Below, one piece after another: positions 1 through 5,751 of a stretch of DNA of 7,766 nt. The notes under the pieces are model-generated. The model did not search any database. It had not been told where the DNA came from and worked only from the letters and a program-made list of their open reading frames with translations. Every line of letters starts with the position of its first letter. Position 1 is the stretch's first letter. Both the position numbers and the translations under genes were made by a program. Source of the stretch: an uncultured Prevotellaceae bacterium (GTDB lineage Bacteria; Bacteroidota; Bacteroidia; Bacteroidales; Muribaculaceae); contig CAMGFF010000097.1 of the NCBI GenBank assembly GCA_946055125.1, forward strand, positions 1 through 7,766, given 5' to 3'.

Positions 1-19
1 TAAGTTTAACGGCATCTCG

Positions 20-52
20 GCAAAAGCAAACAAGCGAGCTTGTTGCTTTTGC
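20..52. repeat. Strong hairpin (inverted repeat) overlapping a promoter
   Basis: The left arm (20-34) and right arm (39-52) are complementary over 14 pairs, interrupted only by one unpaired A at position 30, and enclose the four-base loop CGAG. The outer arms read GCAAAAGCAA and TTGCTTTTGC; the inner arms read CAAG and CTTG. The right arm contains the TTG that fits as the upstream promoter element for the gene starting at 78 or 87. It could be a terminator for a gene left of the window, since a T-run lies within the arm, a protein-binding operator, or a dispersed palindromic repeat. The pairing is seen directly; the function is inferred. Confidence 0.7.
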
Positions 53-73
53 GCTCGATTTGTGTTAACTTTG
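43..73 (+). promoter_or_regulatory. Bacteroidota-type promoter for the DUF4199-like gene
   Basis: TAACTTTG at 66-73 matches the Bacteroidota -7 consensus TAnnTTTG. TTGC at 43-46, 19 bases upstream, fits the -33 element. Transcription would start at about 79-82, that is at or just after the GTG at 78 and only a few bases before the ATG at 87, which implies an almost leaderless message. The -33 part lies inside the right arm of the hairpin at 20-52. Confidence 0.65.
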
Positions 74-77
74 CACC

Positions 78-602
78 GTGGAAAAGATGAAAGACAAAAA
101 TGTGTACTCTCAGGGAGCTGAGAATGGAGTGATGGTGGGATTGTATCTCACTGCGGTGTCGATGCTGATGTTTTATGGCACGGCGTCGGGGCTGCTGTCG
201 CTTCTTTCTGTGCTTATGCTGCTTGGCTTCCCGGCGCTGCTCTATGTGATAGAGCGGCGCTACCAGCGGGCTTGTGGCGGCTGTGCCGATGTGCCGACAC
301 TGTGGCTGCTTGGGCTTGTGAGCACGCTTTGTGGCTCGCTGGTTTGTGGCCTTATTGATTATGCGTGGCTGCAATGGGTGAGCCCCGGTTTTATTCTCGA
401 CCAGGCCAATGCGGCGATTGAGGCTTACGAGAAGTTGCCCGATATGCGCGACACGGAGCTTGTGAAGTCGCTGCACCGGGCGATAGAGCTGGGAATGCTT
501 CCTACGCCGATTGAGTTTGTGGTGAATATGATTCTTTTCACCACTTTTGCCGGTTCGCTGCTGTCGCTTGTTGCGGCATTTGTGGTGAACTGGAGGAAGT
601 GA
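78..602 (+). CDS. DUF4199-like four-helix inner-membrane protein
   Basis: A protein of 174 residues counted from the GTG at 78, or 171 from the ATG at 87, which is the better start because the promoter places the transcript start near 80. Hydrophobic stretches at about residues 17-37, 38-58, 73-93 and 146-170 predict four membrane segments. A charged, helical loop at about 105-140 (containing EAYEKLPDMRDTELVK) lies between helices three and four. Size, helix layout and the long loop before the last helix resemble the DUF4199 family of Bacteroidota, which has no known biochemical role. The gene next door is a polyprenyl-phosphate-type glycosyltransferase; I recall the two families occurring side by side in Bacteroidales, which hints at an envelope role. 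No catalytic motif is visible. Family assignment is from pattern recognition, not a profile search. Confidence 0.72.
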   Translation: MEKMKDKNVYSQGAENGVMVGLYLTAVSMLMFYGTASGLLSLLSVLMLLGFPALLYVIERRYQRACGGCADVPTLWLLGLVSTLCGSLVCGLIDYAWLQWVSPGFILDQANAAIEAYEKLPDMRDTELVKSLHRAIELGMLPTPIEFVVNMILFTTFAGSLLSLVAAFVVNWRK

Positions 603-686
603 GGCTTTTTTGGCTATGAGCTGTGGGCTGTGGGATTTTTTTATTGAGTTTACTACTTATTTATTGACTGACATATAAGGAAGACT
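603..686. other. Short spacer between the DUF4199-like and glycosyltransferase genes
   Basis: This 84-base AT-rich gap contains two T-runs (606-611 and 636-642) and a tandem duplication of CTGTGGG (621-634). I see no convincing hairpin before either T-run and no TAnnTTTG element, so the downstream gene may be read from the promoter at 43-73. An AAGGAAG ribosome-binding site at 677-683 lies just before the ATG at 687. Confidence 0.5.
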
Positions 687-1640
687 ATGGATATATCGGT
701 TGTGGTGCCTCTCTATAATGAGGCGGAGTCGCTGCCTGAGCTGACAGCGTGGATTGAGCGTGTGATGCGCGAGAATGGATTCACCTACGAGGTTATCTTC
801 ATGAATGATGGCTCGACCGACAATTCGTGGGAGGTGATAAAGCAGCTGAGTGAGAAAAACAGCTGCGTGAAGGGTATTTGCTTCCGCCGCAACTATGGGA
901 AGTCGCCTGCTCTGAACACGGGCTTCCGCCATGTGAAGGGCGATGTGGTGATAACGATGGACGCTGACCTGCAGGACAGCCCCGATGAGATACCGGCACT
1001 CTACAAGATGATTACGGAGGAGGGCTATGACCTGGTGAGCGGGTGGAAGAAGAAGCGCTACGACCCACTGAGCAAGACCATTCCCACCAAGCTTTTCAAT
1101 GCCACTGCCCGCAAGGTGAGCGGGATAAAGAACCTACACGACTTCAACTGCGGCCTGAAGGCCTACCGCCGCAAGGTGGTGGAGCGCATAGAGGTGTATG
1201 GCGACATGCACCGCTACATACCCTACCTTGCCAAGAACGCCGGCTTCACCAAGATAGGCGAGAAGGTGGTGCACCATCAGGCGAGGAAATATGGCACATC
1301 GAAGTTTGGCCTGAACCGCTTTGTGAATGGCTACCTCGACCTTGGCACGCTGTGGTTTCTGTCGAAGTTTGGCGTGAAACCCATGCACTTCTTCGGGCTA
1401 CTTGGGTCGCTGATGTTCCTTCTTGGCTTTATCTCGGTGGTGATAGTGGGAGCGATGAAGCTCTACAACATGCACGCCGGGAATCCCTACACGCTGGTGA
1501 CCGACTCGCCCTACTTCTACTTGTCGCTCACGGCGATGATACTCGGCACTCAGCTCTTCCTTGCCGGATTTGTGGGTGAGCTTGTGAGCCGCAATGCGGC
1601 GGGGCGCAACGACTATGAGATAGAGGAGGAGCTGCTGTGA
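687..1640 (+). CDS. Polyprenyl-phosphate-type family 2 glycosyltransferase (GtrB/DPM1-like)
   Basis: A 317-residue protein, the usual length for this group. An N-terminal GT-A domain begins with the nucleotide-binding strand VVVPLYNEAESLP (5-17), followed by NDGSTD (40-45) and the metal-binding DADLQD (92-97). DFNCGLKAYRR (152-162) and RKYGTSKFG (200-208) are typical of polyprenyl-phosphate sugar synthases. Two hydrophobic segments at about 234-256 and 274-297 anchor the C-terminus in the inner membrane, as in GtrB-type enzymes. Family knowledge suggests transfer of a hexose from a nucleotide sugar to undecaprenyl phosphate on the cytoplasmic face, giving a lipid-linked donor for envelope glycans; the actual sugar cannot be read from the sequence. 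The ATG is preceded by AAGGAAG. The TGA stop overlaps the next ATG (TGATG at 1638-1642), implying translational coupling with the lipoprotein gene. Confidence 0.92.
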   Translation: MDISVVVPLYNEAESLPELTAWIERVMRENGFTYEVIFMNDGSTDNSWEVIKQLSEKNSCVKGICFRRNYGKSPALNTGFRHVKGDVVITMDADLQDSPDEIPALYKMITEEGYDLVSGWKKKRYDPLSKTIPTKLFNATARKVSGIKNLHDFNCGLKAYRRKVVERIEVYGDMHRYIPYLAKNAGFTKIGEKVVHHQARKYGTSKFGLNRFVNGYLDLGTLWFLSKFGVKPMHFFGLLGSLMFLLGFISVVIVGAMKLYNMHAGNPYTLVTDSPYFYLSLTAMILGTQLFLAGFVGELVSRNAAGRNDYEIEEELL

Positions 1641-2137
1641 TGCGCAGGGCGATAATACACATAATGTGCGCGGTGGCGGCATTAGTGGCAGCGACCTCGT
1701 GCAGCACCAACGGCTGCTTAGACAACCAGAGCGCGGTGCCACGGTGCGGCTTCTACTCCTCGCAGAGCAAGAAGGCTGTGAGCCTCGACTCGATCACGGT
1801 GTATGCCGTGGGAGTTCCGGGCGACACGATGCTGGTGAAGTGTGGCAGCGGTGTTGCACAGCTCTACATGCCGCTCGACATGAGCTGCGACTCCACACAG
1901 TATGTTCTGCACTACGACGCCGAGCTGCTGCGCGACGAGAGGCTCAACGACACCCTCACGCTGCGCTATGAGCGCGTGCCCTACTTTGTGTCGAGCGAGT
2001 GTGGCGCGATGTATCAATTCAATGTGAGGGGCTATGCCTTCACCACCAACCTGATGGACTCGGTGGTGGTGACCACCACGCGCTTCACCAACGTGGACAG
2101 CGAGACAATACAATTCTACATGCGAACAAGCGAATAG
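1640..2137 (+). CDS. DUF6452-like predicted lipoprotein
   Basis: A 165-residue protein from the ATG at 1640. An in-frame GTG at 1637 is also possible, but the ATG forms the classic TGATG overlap and has GAGGAGGAG at 1623-1631 upstream. The N-terminus is a signal sequence: basic residues, then a hydrophobic core ending AALVAATSC, with Cys21 the candidate lipidated residue (a loose lipobox, as is common in Bacteroidota). The mature part is short and beta-rich, with SLDSITVYAVGVPGD, LYMPLD and FVSSECG (116-122) as landmarks; other cysteines are at 26, 36, 68, 83 and 121. This pattern matches my recollection of DUF6452, a Bacteroidales family of unknown function found next to DUF6048 genes, as it is here. 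It probably sits in the outer membrane or faces the periplasm. Its role is unknown. Confidence 0.82.
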   Translation: MRRAIIHIMCAVAALVAATSCSTNGCLDNQSAVPRCGFYSSQSKKAVSLDSITVYAVGVPGDTMLVKCGSGVAQLYMPLDMSCDSTQYVLHYDAELLRDERLNDTLTLRYERVPYFVSSECGAMYQFNVRGYAFTTNLMDSVVVTTTRFTNVDSETIQFYMRTSE

Positions 2138-2140
2138 CCC

Positions 2141-3052
2141 ATGAGCCAACTGAAATTGAACATAAGAGCCATAGCGGCCATGCTGCTGCTTGCCGCCACG
2201 GTGGCATTGCAAGCCCAGCGGCGCACCAGCCCCGTGCAGCCCAACCGCAGCCGCACCCTCACCGCGCAGGAACACAAGCTGAAGGTGAAACAGCTTCGCG
2301 AGCAGGGCATGATGATAGTGGGCGACACCATATTGCCCGACAGCGTGGCCATGCAGACCGACTCGCTGAAGAACAAGCGAATGCAATATCCGCTGCTCAC
2401 GAGCGCCATCTTCGGGGTGAACGTGTGGGACCCGCTGATGCGCGTCGTGGGGCAGAAATATGGCGGCATCGACTTCTCGGCCGAGCTGAGCCTGTGGAAC
2501 CGCCTGATTCCCTCGGTGGAGGTGGGCATGGGCTGGGCCAAGGACACGCCCGAGGACATGAACTACACCTACCGCTGCAAGCCGTCGGTATATGGCAAGG
2601 TGGGGGCGTGCTACAACTTCAAGTTCAACGACTCGCCCGACTACTGCGCCCTTCTTGGCTTCCGTGCGGGCTACAGCACCTTTGGCTATGAGATTACCGA
2701 CGTGCAGATAAAGAACGACTACTGGGGACAGCACCCGGTGATCGACATCACCGACCAGCGCTCCCACGCCACATGGGGCGAGGTGGTGCTGCAACTGCGG
2801 GTGAAGCTATTCAGCAATATCTCGGCCGGCTGGGCGCTTAAATACCACTTCCTCTTCAACTGCAAGGACAACGAGAACTCTCGGCCGTGGTATATTCCCG
2901 GATTCGGCACCCGAGGCTCGAAGCTGGGCGGCAGCCTCTCGATATTCTACACTCTGCCGCTTGGCAAGCGGCGCAGCGCAGAGGGGCAGTCGGGCACTGT
3001 AGCAGCGCCCGGCTCGGCCATCGACCGTGCAGTGGAAGCAGCCACGCAGTGA
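2141..3052 (+). CDS. DUF6048-like predicted outer-membrane protein
   Basis: A 303-residue protein starting three bases after the lipoprotein gene ends. Residues 1-26 form a signal peptide (hydrophobic core AIAAMLLLAATVAL, probable cleavage after LQAQ). A basic, polar linker follows (27-60). From about residue 85 to 275 the chain alternates short amphipathic strands rich in aromatics and glycines (for example GGIDFSAELSLWN, VEVGMGW, VGACYNF, LLGFRAGYSTFGYEI), ending with WYIPGFG (250-256) and LGGSLSIFYTLPLG (262-275). This is what a small outer-membrane beta-barrel looks like. The tail after 276 is polar and probably disordered. I assign it to DUF6048, a Bacteroidales family without known function that travels with DUF6452; a shared complex is inferred from the gene order. 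No enzyme motif is visible. Confidence 0.82.
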   Translation: MSQLKLNIRAIAAMLLLAATVALQAQRRTSPVQPNRSRTLTAQEHKLKVKQLREQGMMIVGDTILPDSVAMQTDSLKNKRMQYPLLTSAIFGVNVWDPLMRVVGQKYGGIDFSAELSLWNRLIPSVEVGMGWAKDTPEDMNYTYRCKPSVYGKVGACYNFKFNDSPDYCALLGFRAGYSTFGYEITDVQIKNDYWGQHPVIDITDQRSHATWGEVVLQLRVKLFSNISAGWALKYHFLFNCKDNENSRPWYIPGFGTRGSKLGGSLSIFYTLPLGKRRSAEGQSGTVAAPGSAIDRAVEAATQ

Positions 3053-3219
3053 GGCGGCGCTACTGCTTGAGGAAATTGTGGAGAGGAAACATGATTTTGG
3101 AGAAGGAGCGAGGATGCGTATTGCTGCTAAGAGCTGCGAAAAATAAAATTTTGGCGGTTTGCTTTTGCAGTGGGGGAATTTTTTACTAATTTTGCAAAAA
3201 AATTAATACTTAGAAGATA
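3053..3219. other. Intergenic region upstream of pyrE
   Basis: 167 bases. The first part has a short GCAGT/ACTGC inverted repeat (3046-3050 with 3062-3066) across the end of the previous gene but no T-run after it, so a terminator is not convincing. The second part carries the pyrE promoter. A 32-codon reading frame from the ATG at 3094 runs through the promoter and is not credible as a gene. Confidence 0.5.
3164..3194 (+). promoter_or_regulatory. pyrE promoter
   Basis: TTTG at 3164-3167 and TAATTTTG at 3187-3194 are separated by 19 bases and match both elements of the Bacteroidota housekeeping promoter almost exactly. Transcription would begin at about 3200, leaving an AT-rich leader of roughly 20 bases before the pyrE ATG. 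Such a short leader leaves no room for an attenuator or riboswitch downstream of the start site. Confidence 0.85.
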
Positions 3220-3873
3220 ATGAAACACGTAGATCGCTTACTTGCCGAGAAATTACTTAGTATCAGTGCCATTCAGCTACAGCCTGAAATTCCATTTATA
3301 TGGTCGTCGGGGTGGAACTCACCGATTTATACCGACAACCGCAAGACACTTTCATATCCCGAAGTGCGCAACTTCATCAAGGTGGAGCTGTGCCGCATAG
3401 TGCTTGAGGAATTCAAGGACGTAGACGTGATAGCCGGCGTAGCCACTGGAGCCATAGCCCAGGGAGCGCTTGTGGCCGACTCGCTTGGCCTGCCCTACAT
3501 ATATGTGCGCTCCAGCCCCAAGGACCATGGCCTGGAGAACCTCATAGAGGGCAACCTGAAGGCCGGACAGCGCGTGGTGGTGATAGAGGACCTGGTGTCG
3601 ACCGGCGGCAGCAGCCTGAAGGCCTGTGAGGCAATACGCAATGCCGGGGCCGAGGTGGCCGGAATGGCAGCAATTTTCACCTACGAGTTCCCCATAGCCA
3701 CACGCAAATTCAAAGAGGCCGGCGTGGAGCTACGCACGATAAGCAACTACTCATCGATGCTCGAGGCAGCACTTGAGATTAACTACATAAAAGAGAGCGA
3801 CATCGAGACCCTGAAGGAGTGGCGCAAGGACCCTGCCAACTGGGTGCCGGCACGCAACGACCAGGCAGAGTGA
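3220..3873 (+). CDS. pyrE: Orotate phosphoribosyltransferase
   Basis: Catalyses orotate plus PRPP to orotidine 5'-monophosphate and pyrophosphate, the fifth step of pyrimidine synthesis, in the cytosol. The protein has 217 residues, normal for the family. The PRPP-binding motif VVVIEDLVSTGGSS is at 119-132, with the acidic pair E123-D124. The mobile catalytic loop is at about 97-111 (RSSPKDHGLENLIEG), holding R97, K101 and H103. The N-terminal SGWNSPIYTDNRKTLSYP (30-47) carries the substrate-proximal Y37, D39 and K43 region, and IAGVATGAIAQGALVAD is at 71-87. Relative to the E. coli loop (RKxxKxH), the second basic residue is a serine here; I recall this being usual in Bacteroidota. The gene has its own promoter and probably shares its transcript with the SRPBCC gene 71 bases downstream. 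Confidence 0.96.
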   Translation: MKHVDRLLAEKLLSISAIQLQPEIPFIWSSGWNSPIYTDNRKTLSYPEVRNFIKVELCRIVLEEFKDVDVIAGVATGAIAQGALVADSLGLPYIYVRSSPKDHGLENLIEGNLKAGQRVVVIEDLVSTGGSSLKACEAIRNAGAEVAGMAAIFTYEFPIATRKFKEAGVELRTISNYSSMLEAALEINYIKESDIETLKEWRKDPANWVPARNDQAE

Positions 3874-3944
3874 CGCGGTGCATGACGTGCGACTGAGCAG
3901 TTTGCCGGAATTTAGTTATAAAAAATCACTAAAGAAACAACTAC

Positions 3945-4379
3945 ATGGACTCATATAAGAGTGGTGTGGTGAGGATAAATCACTGCATCGACAAGGTATA
4001 TTCGAAGCTTTCCACACCGTCGAGCTTCAAGAACATTGCCAATATCGACGGACTGCCCGAAGATGTGAAGCAGCGCATAGGCGAGATAGAATTTGGCGAC
4101 GACAGCATAGCATTCAGCGCCAATCCCATAGGGAAAGTGGAGCTGAAAGTGGTGGAGCGCAAGGCACCTAATCGCATAGTGCTCCAGGCAGTGCAGCTAC
4201 CCATACCGCTTAAAGTGGTGTTCAACCTTGCCGAGGCAGGAGCCGAGGCCACCGAAGCCGAGGTGGATATACAGGTGGAGCTGAACATGTTTATCCGCCC
4301 GATGGTGCAGCAGCCGCTCACCGACGGTGCGAAGAAGTTTGGCGAGCTGCTTGCCATGCTGCCCTATGATGCGATGTAG
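3945..4379 (+). CDS. SRPBCC-fold (START-like) protein linked to pyrE
   Basis: A 144-residue cytosolic protein with no signal peptide or membrane segment. The order of elements fits a helix-grip (SRPBCC) fold: an N-terminal strand (SGVVRINH, 6-13), a helical part containing YSKLSTPSSFKNIANI (19-34), repeated amphipathic strands (IEFGDDSIAFSA, GKVELKVVERKAPNRIVLQA, EAEVDIQVELNMFI) and a C-terminal helix (122-140). Such proteins bind hydrophobic ligands in a central pocket; nothing here identifies the ligand. Bacteroidota genomes commonly place this protein beside pyrE, which supports the call but does not explain it. The start is preceded by an A-rich tract (AAAGAAACAAC) and no real Shine-Dalgarno. 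No clear promoter of its own is seen, so co-transcription with pyrE is likely. Confidence 0.85.
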   Translation: MDSYKSGVVRINHCIDKVYSKLSTPSSFKNIANIDGLPEDVKQRIGEIEFGDDSIAFSANPIGKVELKVVERKAPNRIVLQAVQLPIPLKVVFNLAEAGAEATEAEVDIQVELNMFIRPMVQQPLTDGAKKFGELLAMLPYDAM

Positions 4380-4439
4380 CAAATAGAGCAAAGCGTTGTT
4401 GGCGCGTGGGGTCGCCCCCATGCCGGTTGACTTTGCGAT

Positions 4440-4458
4440 AAAAAAGATACATTTTTTT
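4440..4458. terminator. Possible bidirectional terminator of the pyrE unit
   Basis: Six A residues (4440-4445) and seven T residues (4452-4458) can pair around a short GATACA loop, giving a run of U on either transcript. The stem is only A-T pairs and the nearest GC hairpin (4406-4421) is about 30 bases upstream, so this is a weak candidate. Its position, shortly after the SRPBCC stop, is right for the end of the pyrE operon. Confidence 0.3.
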
Positions 4459-4506
4459 GAGAGTGGGAGTGATTCAATTCAGTCATGACCACACACACCC
4501 ATATCG

Positions 4507-4592
4507 ATGCTCCGTGGAGCGCAGGCGCGATAACAGCCACACAATACAGGGAAACTATTGTGAGGCAGTGAGGCAGCCGCTCCACGGAGCAT
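4507..4592. repeat. Nested inverted repeat with 15-base perfect arms
   Basis: The arm at 4507-4521 (ATGCTCCGTGGAGCG) is the exact reverse complement of 4578-4592. Each arm also contains its own small palindrome, GCTCC/GGAGC. In the 56-base interior, CACAATA (4540-4546) pairs with TATTGTG (4556-4562) around a nine-base loop and extends through an A-A mismatch to GCC/GGC (4536-4538 with 4564-4566). The whole could fold as a cruciform or an RNA with a stem on a stem. No target-site duplication is visible at its borders. Confidence 0.7.
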
Positions 4593-4633
4593 TGCTGTGA
4601 GTGCTGAGAGAGGAGCAGGGAGGGTGACATAGT

Positions 4634-4652
4634 AGCGTGCCGCCGGCACGCT
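4634..4652. terminator. GC-rich hairpin downstream of the minus-strand glycosyltransferase gene
   Basis: AGCGTGCC (4634-4641) pairs perfectly with GGCACGCT (4645-4652) around a three-base loop. It lies about 60 bases past the stop codon of the minus-strand gene, a plausible place for a terminator, but neither strand shows a following T-run. It could be a transcript-end stabiliser. GCTCC/GGAGC (4658-4671, loop GTGG) lies right beside it. Confidence 0.35.
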
Positions 4653-4711
4653 GGCCGGCTCCGTGGGGAGCAAGGCGACACGCACACCGATTTCGGGGGC
4701 TTGCAGAACTG

Positions 4712-5656
4712 TCAGTGCACGAGGCGCTTCACGAGGTGGGAGATGCCACGGCCGCCGAGGGCGATGTAGTGGTAGCACAGGGGATAGAGCCAGCGCATCA
4801 TGGGGTGACGGTGGCAACGCGACATTGTGGTGAGGTAGAGAGGGTGGGCGAGGTCGGGGCGACGCTCGCGGCGGTATTCGGCGGCGAGGGCGATACGGCG
4901 GAAATCGAGCCACTTGAGCAGCGTGAAGCGCATAGGCTCGCGAGAGGCACGCAGCAGAGACTCCACGGCATCGATGGCCAGCTCCCACTTGCCGTGCTTG
5001 GCGGCGAAGCTGGTGCCGGTGATAGACTCGGCGGTGGCAATGACGTGCACTCGCACGCGGTCGCCCATATAGATTGTGCGAGGTTGTAGCAACAGGAGGC
5101 GGAAGCCAAATTCCCAGTCGTTCCAGCAGGGCAGAGCCGGGTTCCATGCTCCGGCGCGCTCAATGAGGCTGCGTCGAGCTATGAATCGCTGTGTGGCGAG
5201 AGAGGCATGAAAGAGGTGGTGCACAAGCAAGTTGCCCTCGTAGTAGGGGTATTCGCGGTGAGAGCCGTTGAGCAGCTTCACCTCCACCCGGGTCACAACC
5301 AGGTCGGCATTGCCGCCGGCTGCATCGATGCGACTCATATAGCTCTGCACCAGGTCGGGGGCCATGATGTCGTCGCTGTCGAAAAACATCACCCACTCGC
5401 TTCTTGAGGCACGGAAACCGGCGTTACGCGCGGCAGTGGCGCCGGGAGAGGCACATTGCACTATTATTATCTGCATCTCGCTATGCTCTTGCTTGAAAGC
5501 CTCCAGCACTTGCAAGGAGTTGTCGGTAGAGTTGTTATCTACAAGCACAAGCGTATAGTCCTTGAAGCTCTGTGACGCGATGGCTTGCAGCGTGGGCTGC
5601 ATTATTTGGGCTCGGTTAAAAACCGGTACAATAATATCAAGCCTTGTTTCTCTCAT
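4712..5656 (-). CDS. Family 2 glycosyltransferase (GT-A fold), soluble
   Basis: A 314-residue protein without membrane helices. The N-terminus has the nucleotide-sugar-binding pattern LDIIVPVFNRA (6-16) and VDNNSTDNS (39-47), then ARNAGFRAS (76-84) and the metal-binding FDSDD (92-96). CWNDWEFGFRLL (177-188) resembles the acidic catalytic-base region of this family. The C-terminal part (about 220-314) is basic and helical (WLDFRR, YRRERR), as expected for peripheral attachment to the membrane or to other glycosyltransferases. It likely adds one sugar to a lipid-linked glycan such as capsule, O-antigen or exopolysaccharide; donor and acceptor cannot be read. The ATG at 5656 has no Shine-Dalgarno; a TATATTTG promoter core lies just upstream (5683-5676). 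The gene is transcribed away from the glycosyltransferase pair at 5752-7694. Confidence 0.92.
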   Translation of the reverse strand: MRETRLDIIVPVFNRAQIMQPTLQAIASQSFKDYTLVLVDNNSTDNSLQVLEAFKQEHSEMQIIIVQCASPGATAARNAGFRASRSEWVMFFDSDDIMAPDLVQSYMSRIDAAGGNADLVVTRVEVKLLNGSHREYPYYEGNLLVHHLFHASLATQRFIARRSLIERAGAWNPALPCWNDWEFGFRLLLLQPRTIYMGDRVRVHVIATAESITGTSFAAKHGKWELAIDAVESLLRASREPMRFTLLKWLDFRRIALAAEYRRERRPDLAHPLYLTTMSRCHRHPMMRWLYPLCYHYIALGGRGISHLVKRLVH

Positions 5657-5675
5657 TGTTGCAATAATTTATCTA

Positions 5676-5683
5676 CAAATATA
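5676..5683 (-). promoter_or_regulatory. Promoter core of the minus-strand glycosyltransferase gene
   Basis: Read on the minus strand the bases are TATATTTG, an exact match to TAnnTTTG. Transcription would start around 5670, giving a leader of roughly 14 bases. No TTTG is found at the ideal 19-21 base distance upstream, so the -33 half is weak. Confidence 0.55.
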
Positions 5684-5706
5684 CTGCAAAGAAACGGATT
5701 TTTTAA

Positions 5707-5714
5707 TACTTTTG
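5707..5714 (+). promoter_or_regulatory. Promoter core of the GT-B/GT2 gene pair
   Basis: TACTTTTG matches TAnnTTTG exactly. The expected -33 position (about 5684-5688) reads CTGCA, a poor match. Transcription would start at about 5720, leaving a leader of about 30 bases that contains GAGAAAGG shortly before the ATG at 5752. Confidence 0.6.
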
Positions 5715-5751
5715 TAGAAAATTTTCAAAAAACGAAGACAGAGAAAGGTTT

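Larger units (their letters stand above)
4380..4711. other. Convergent intergenic region rich in inverted repeats
   Basis: 332 bases between two genes that point at each other. No credible coding frame is present. It contains a short GTGGGG/CCCCAT hairpin (4406-4421), an A-run facing a T-run (4440-4445 and 4452-4458), a large nested inverted repeat (4507-4592), a GC-rich hairpin (4634-4652) and a further GCTCC/GGAGC hairpin (4658-4671). A convergent spacer needs only terminators, so this much structure is more than expected. Confidence 0.7.

Noticed and set aside
606..642. T-runs between the first two genes as a terminator
   Set aside because: No stable GC hairpin precedes either run; only a tandem seven-base repeat is present.
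2059..2080. Hairpin GTGGTGG/CCACCAC inside the lipoprotein gene
   Set aside because: It is explained by the coding sequence for consecutive valine and threonine residues (VVVTTT) and has no T-run or other regulatory context.
1718..2794. 358-codon minus-strand open frame
   Set aside because: It lies antisense across the lipoprotein and outer-membrane genes, is rich in His, Val and Ala, and has no recognisable domain; the plus-strand genes have signal peptides and matching family patterns.
3094..3189. Possible small protein of 32 codons (MILEKERGCV...) before pyrE
   Set aside because: It runs through both elements of the pyrE promoter, starts upstream of the inferred transcript start and ends before pyrE begins, so it is unlikely to be translated as a leader peptide.
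3901..3932. Separate promoter for the SRPBCC gene
   Set aside because: TTTG at 3901-3904 is present, but no TAnnTTTG lies at the required distance; TAGTTATA at 3913 is too close and a poor match.
4507..4592. Insertion sequence or complete mobile element
   Set aside because: The inverted repeats lack a transposase frame between them and show no flanking direct duplication, so only a repeat is called.
4479..5147. Long minus-strand open frame of 222 codons
   Set aside because: It overlaps the well-supported minus-strand glycosyltransferase gene in another frame and its product is a proline-, arginine- and histidine-rich low-complexity chain, typical of an alternative frame in GC-rich DNA.
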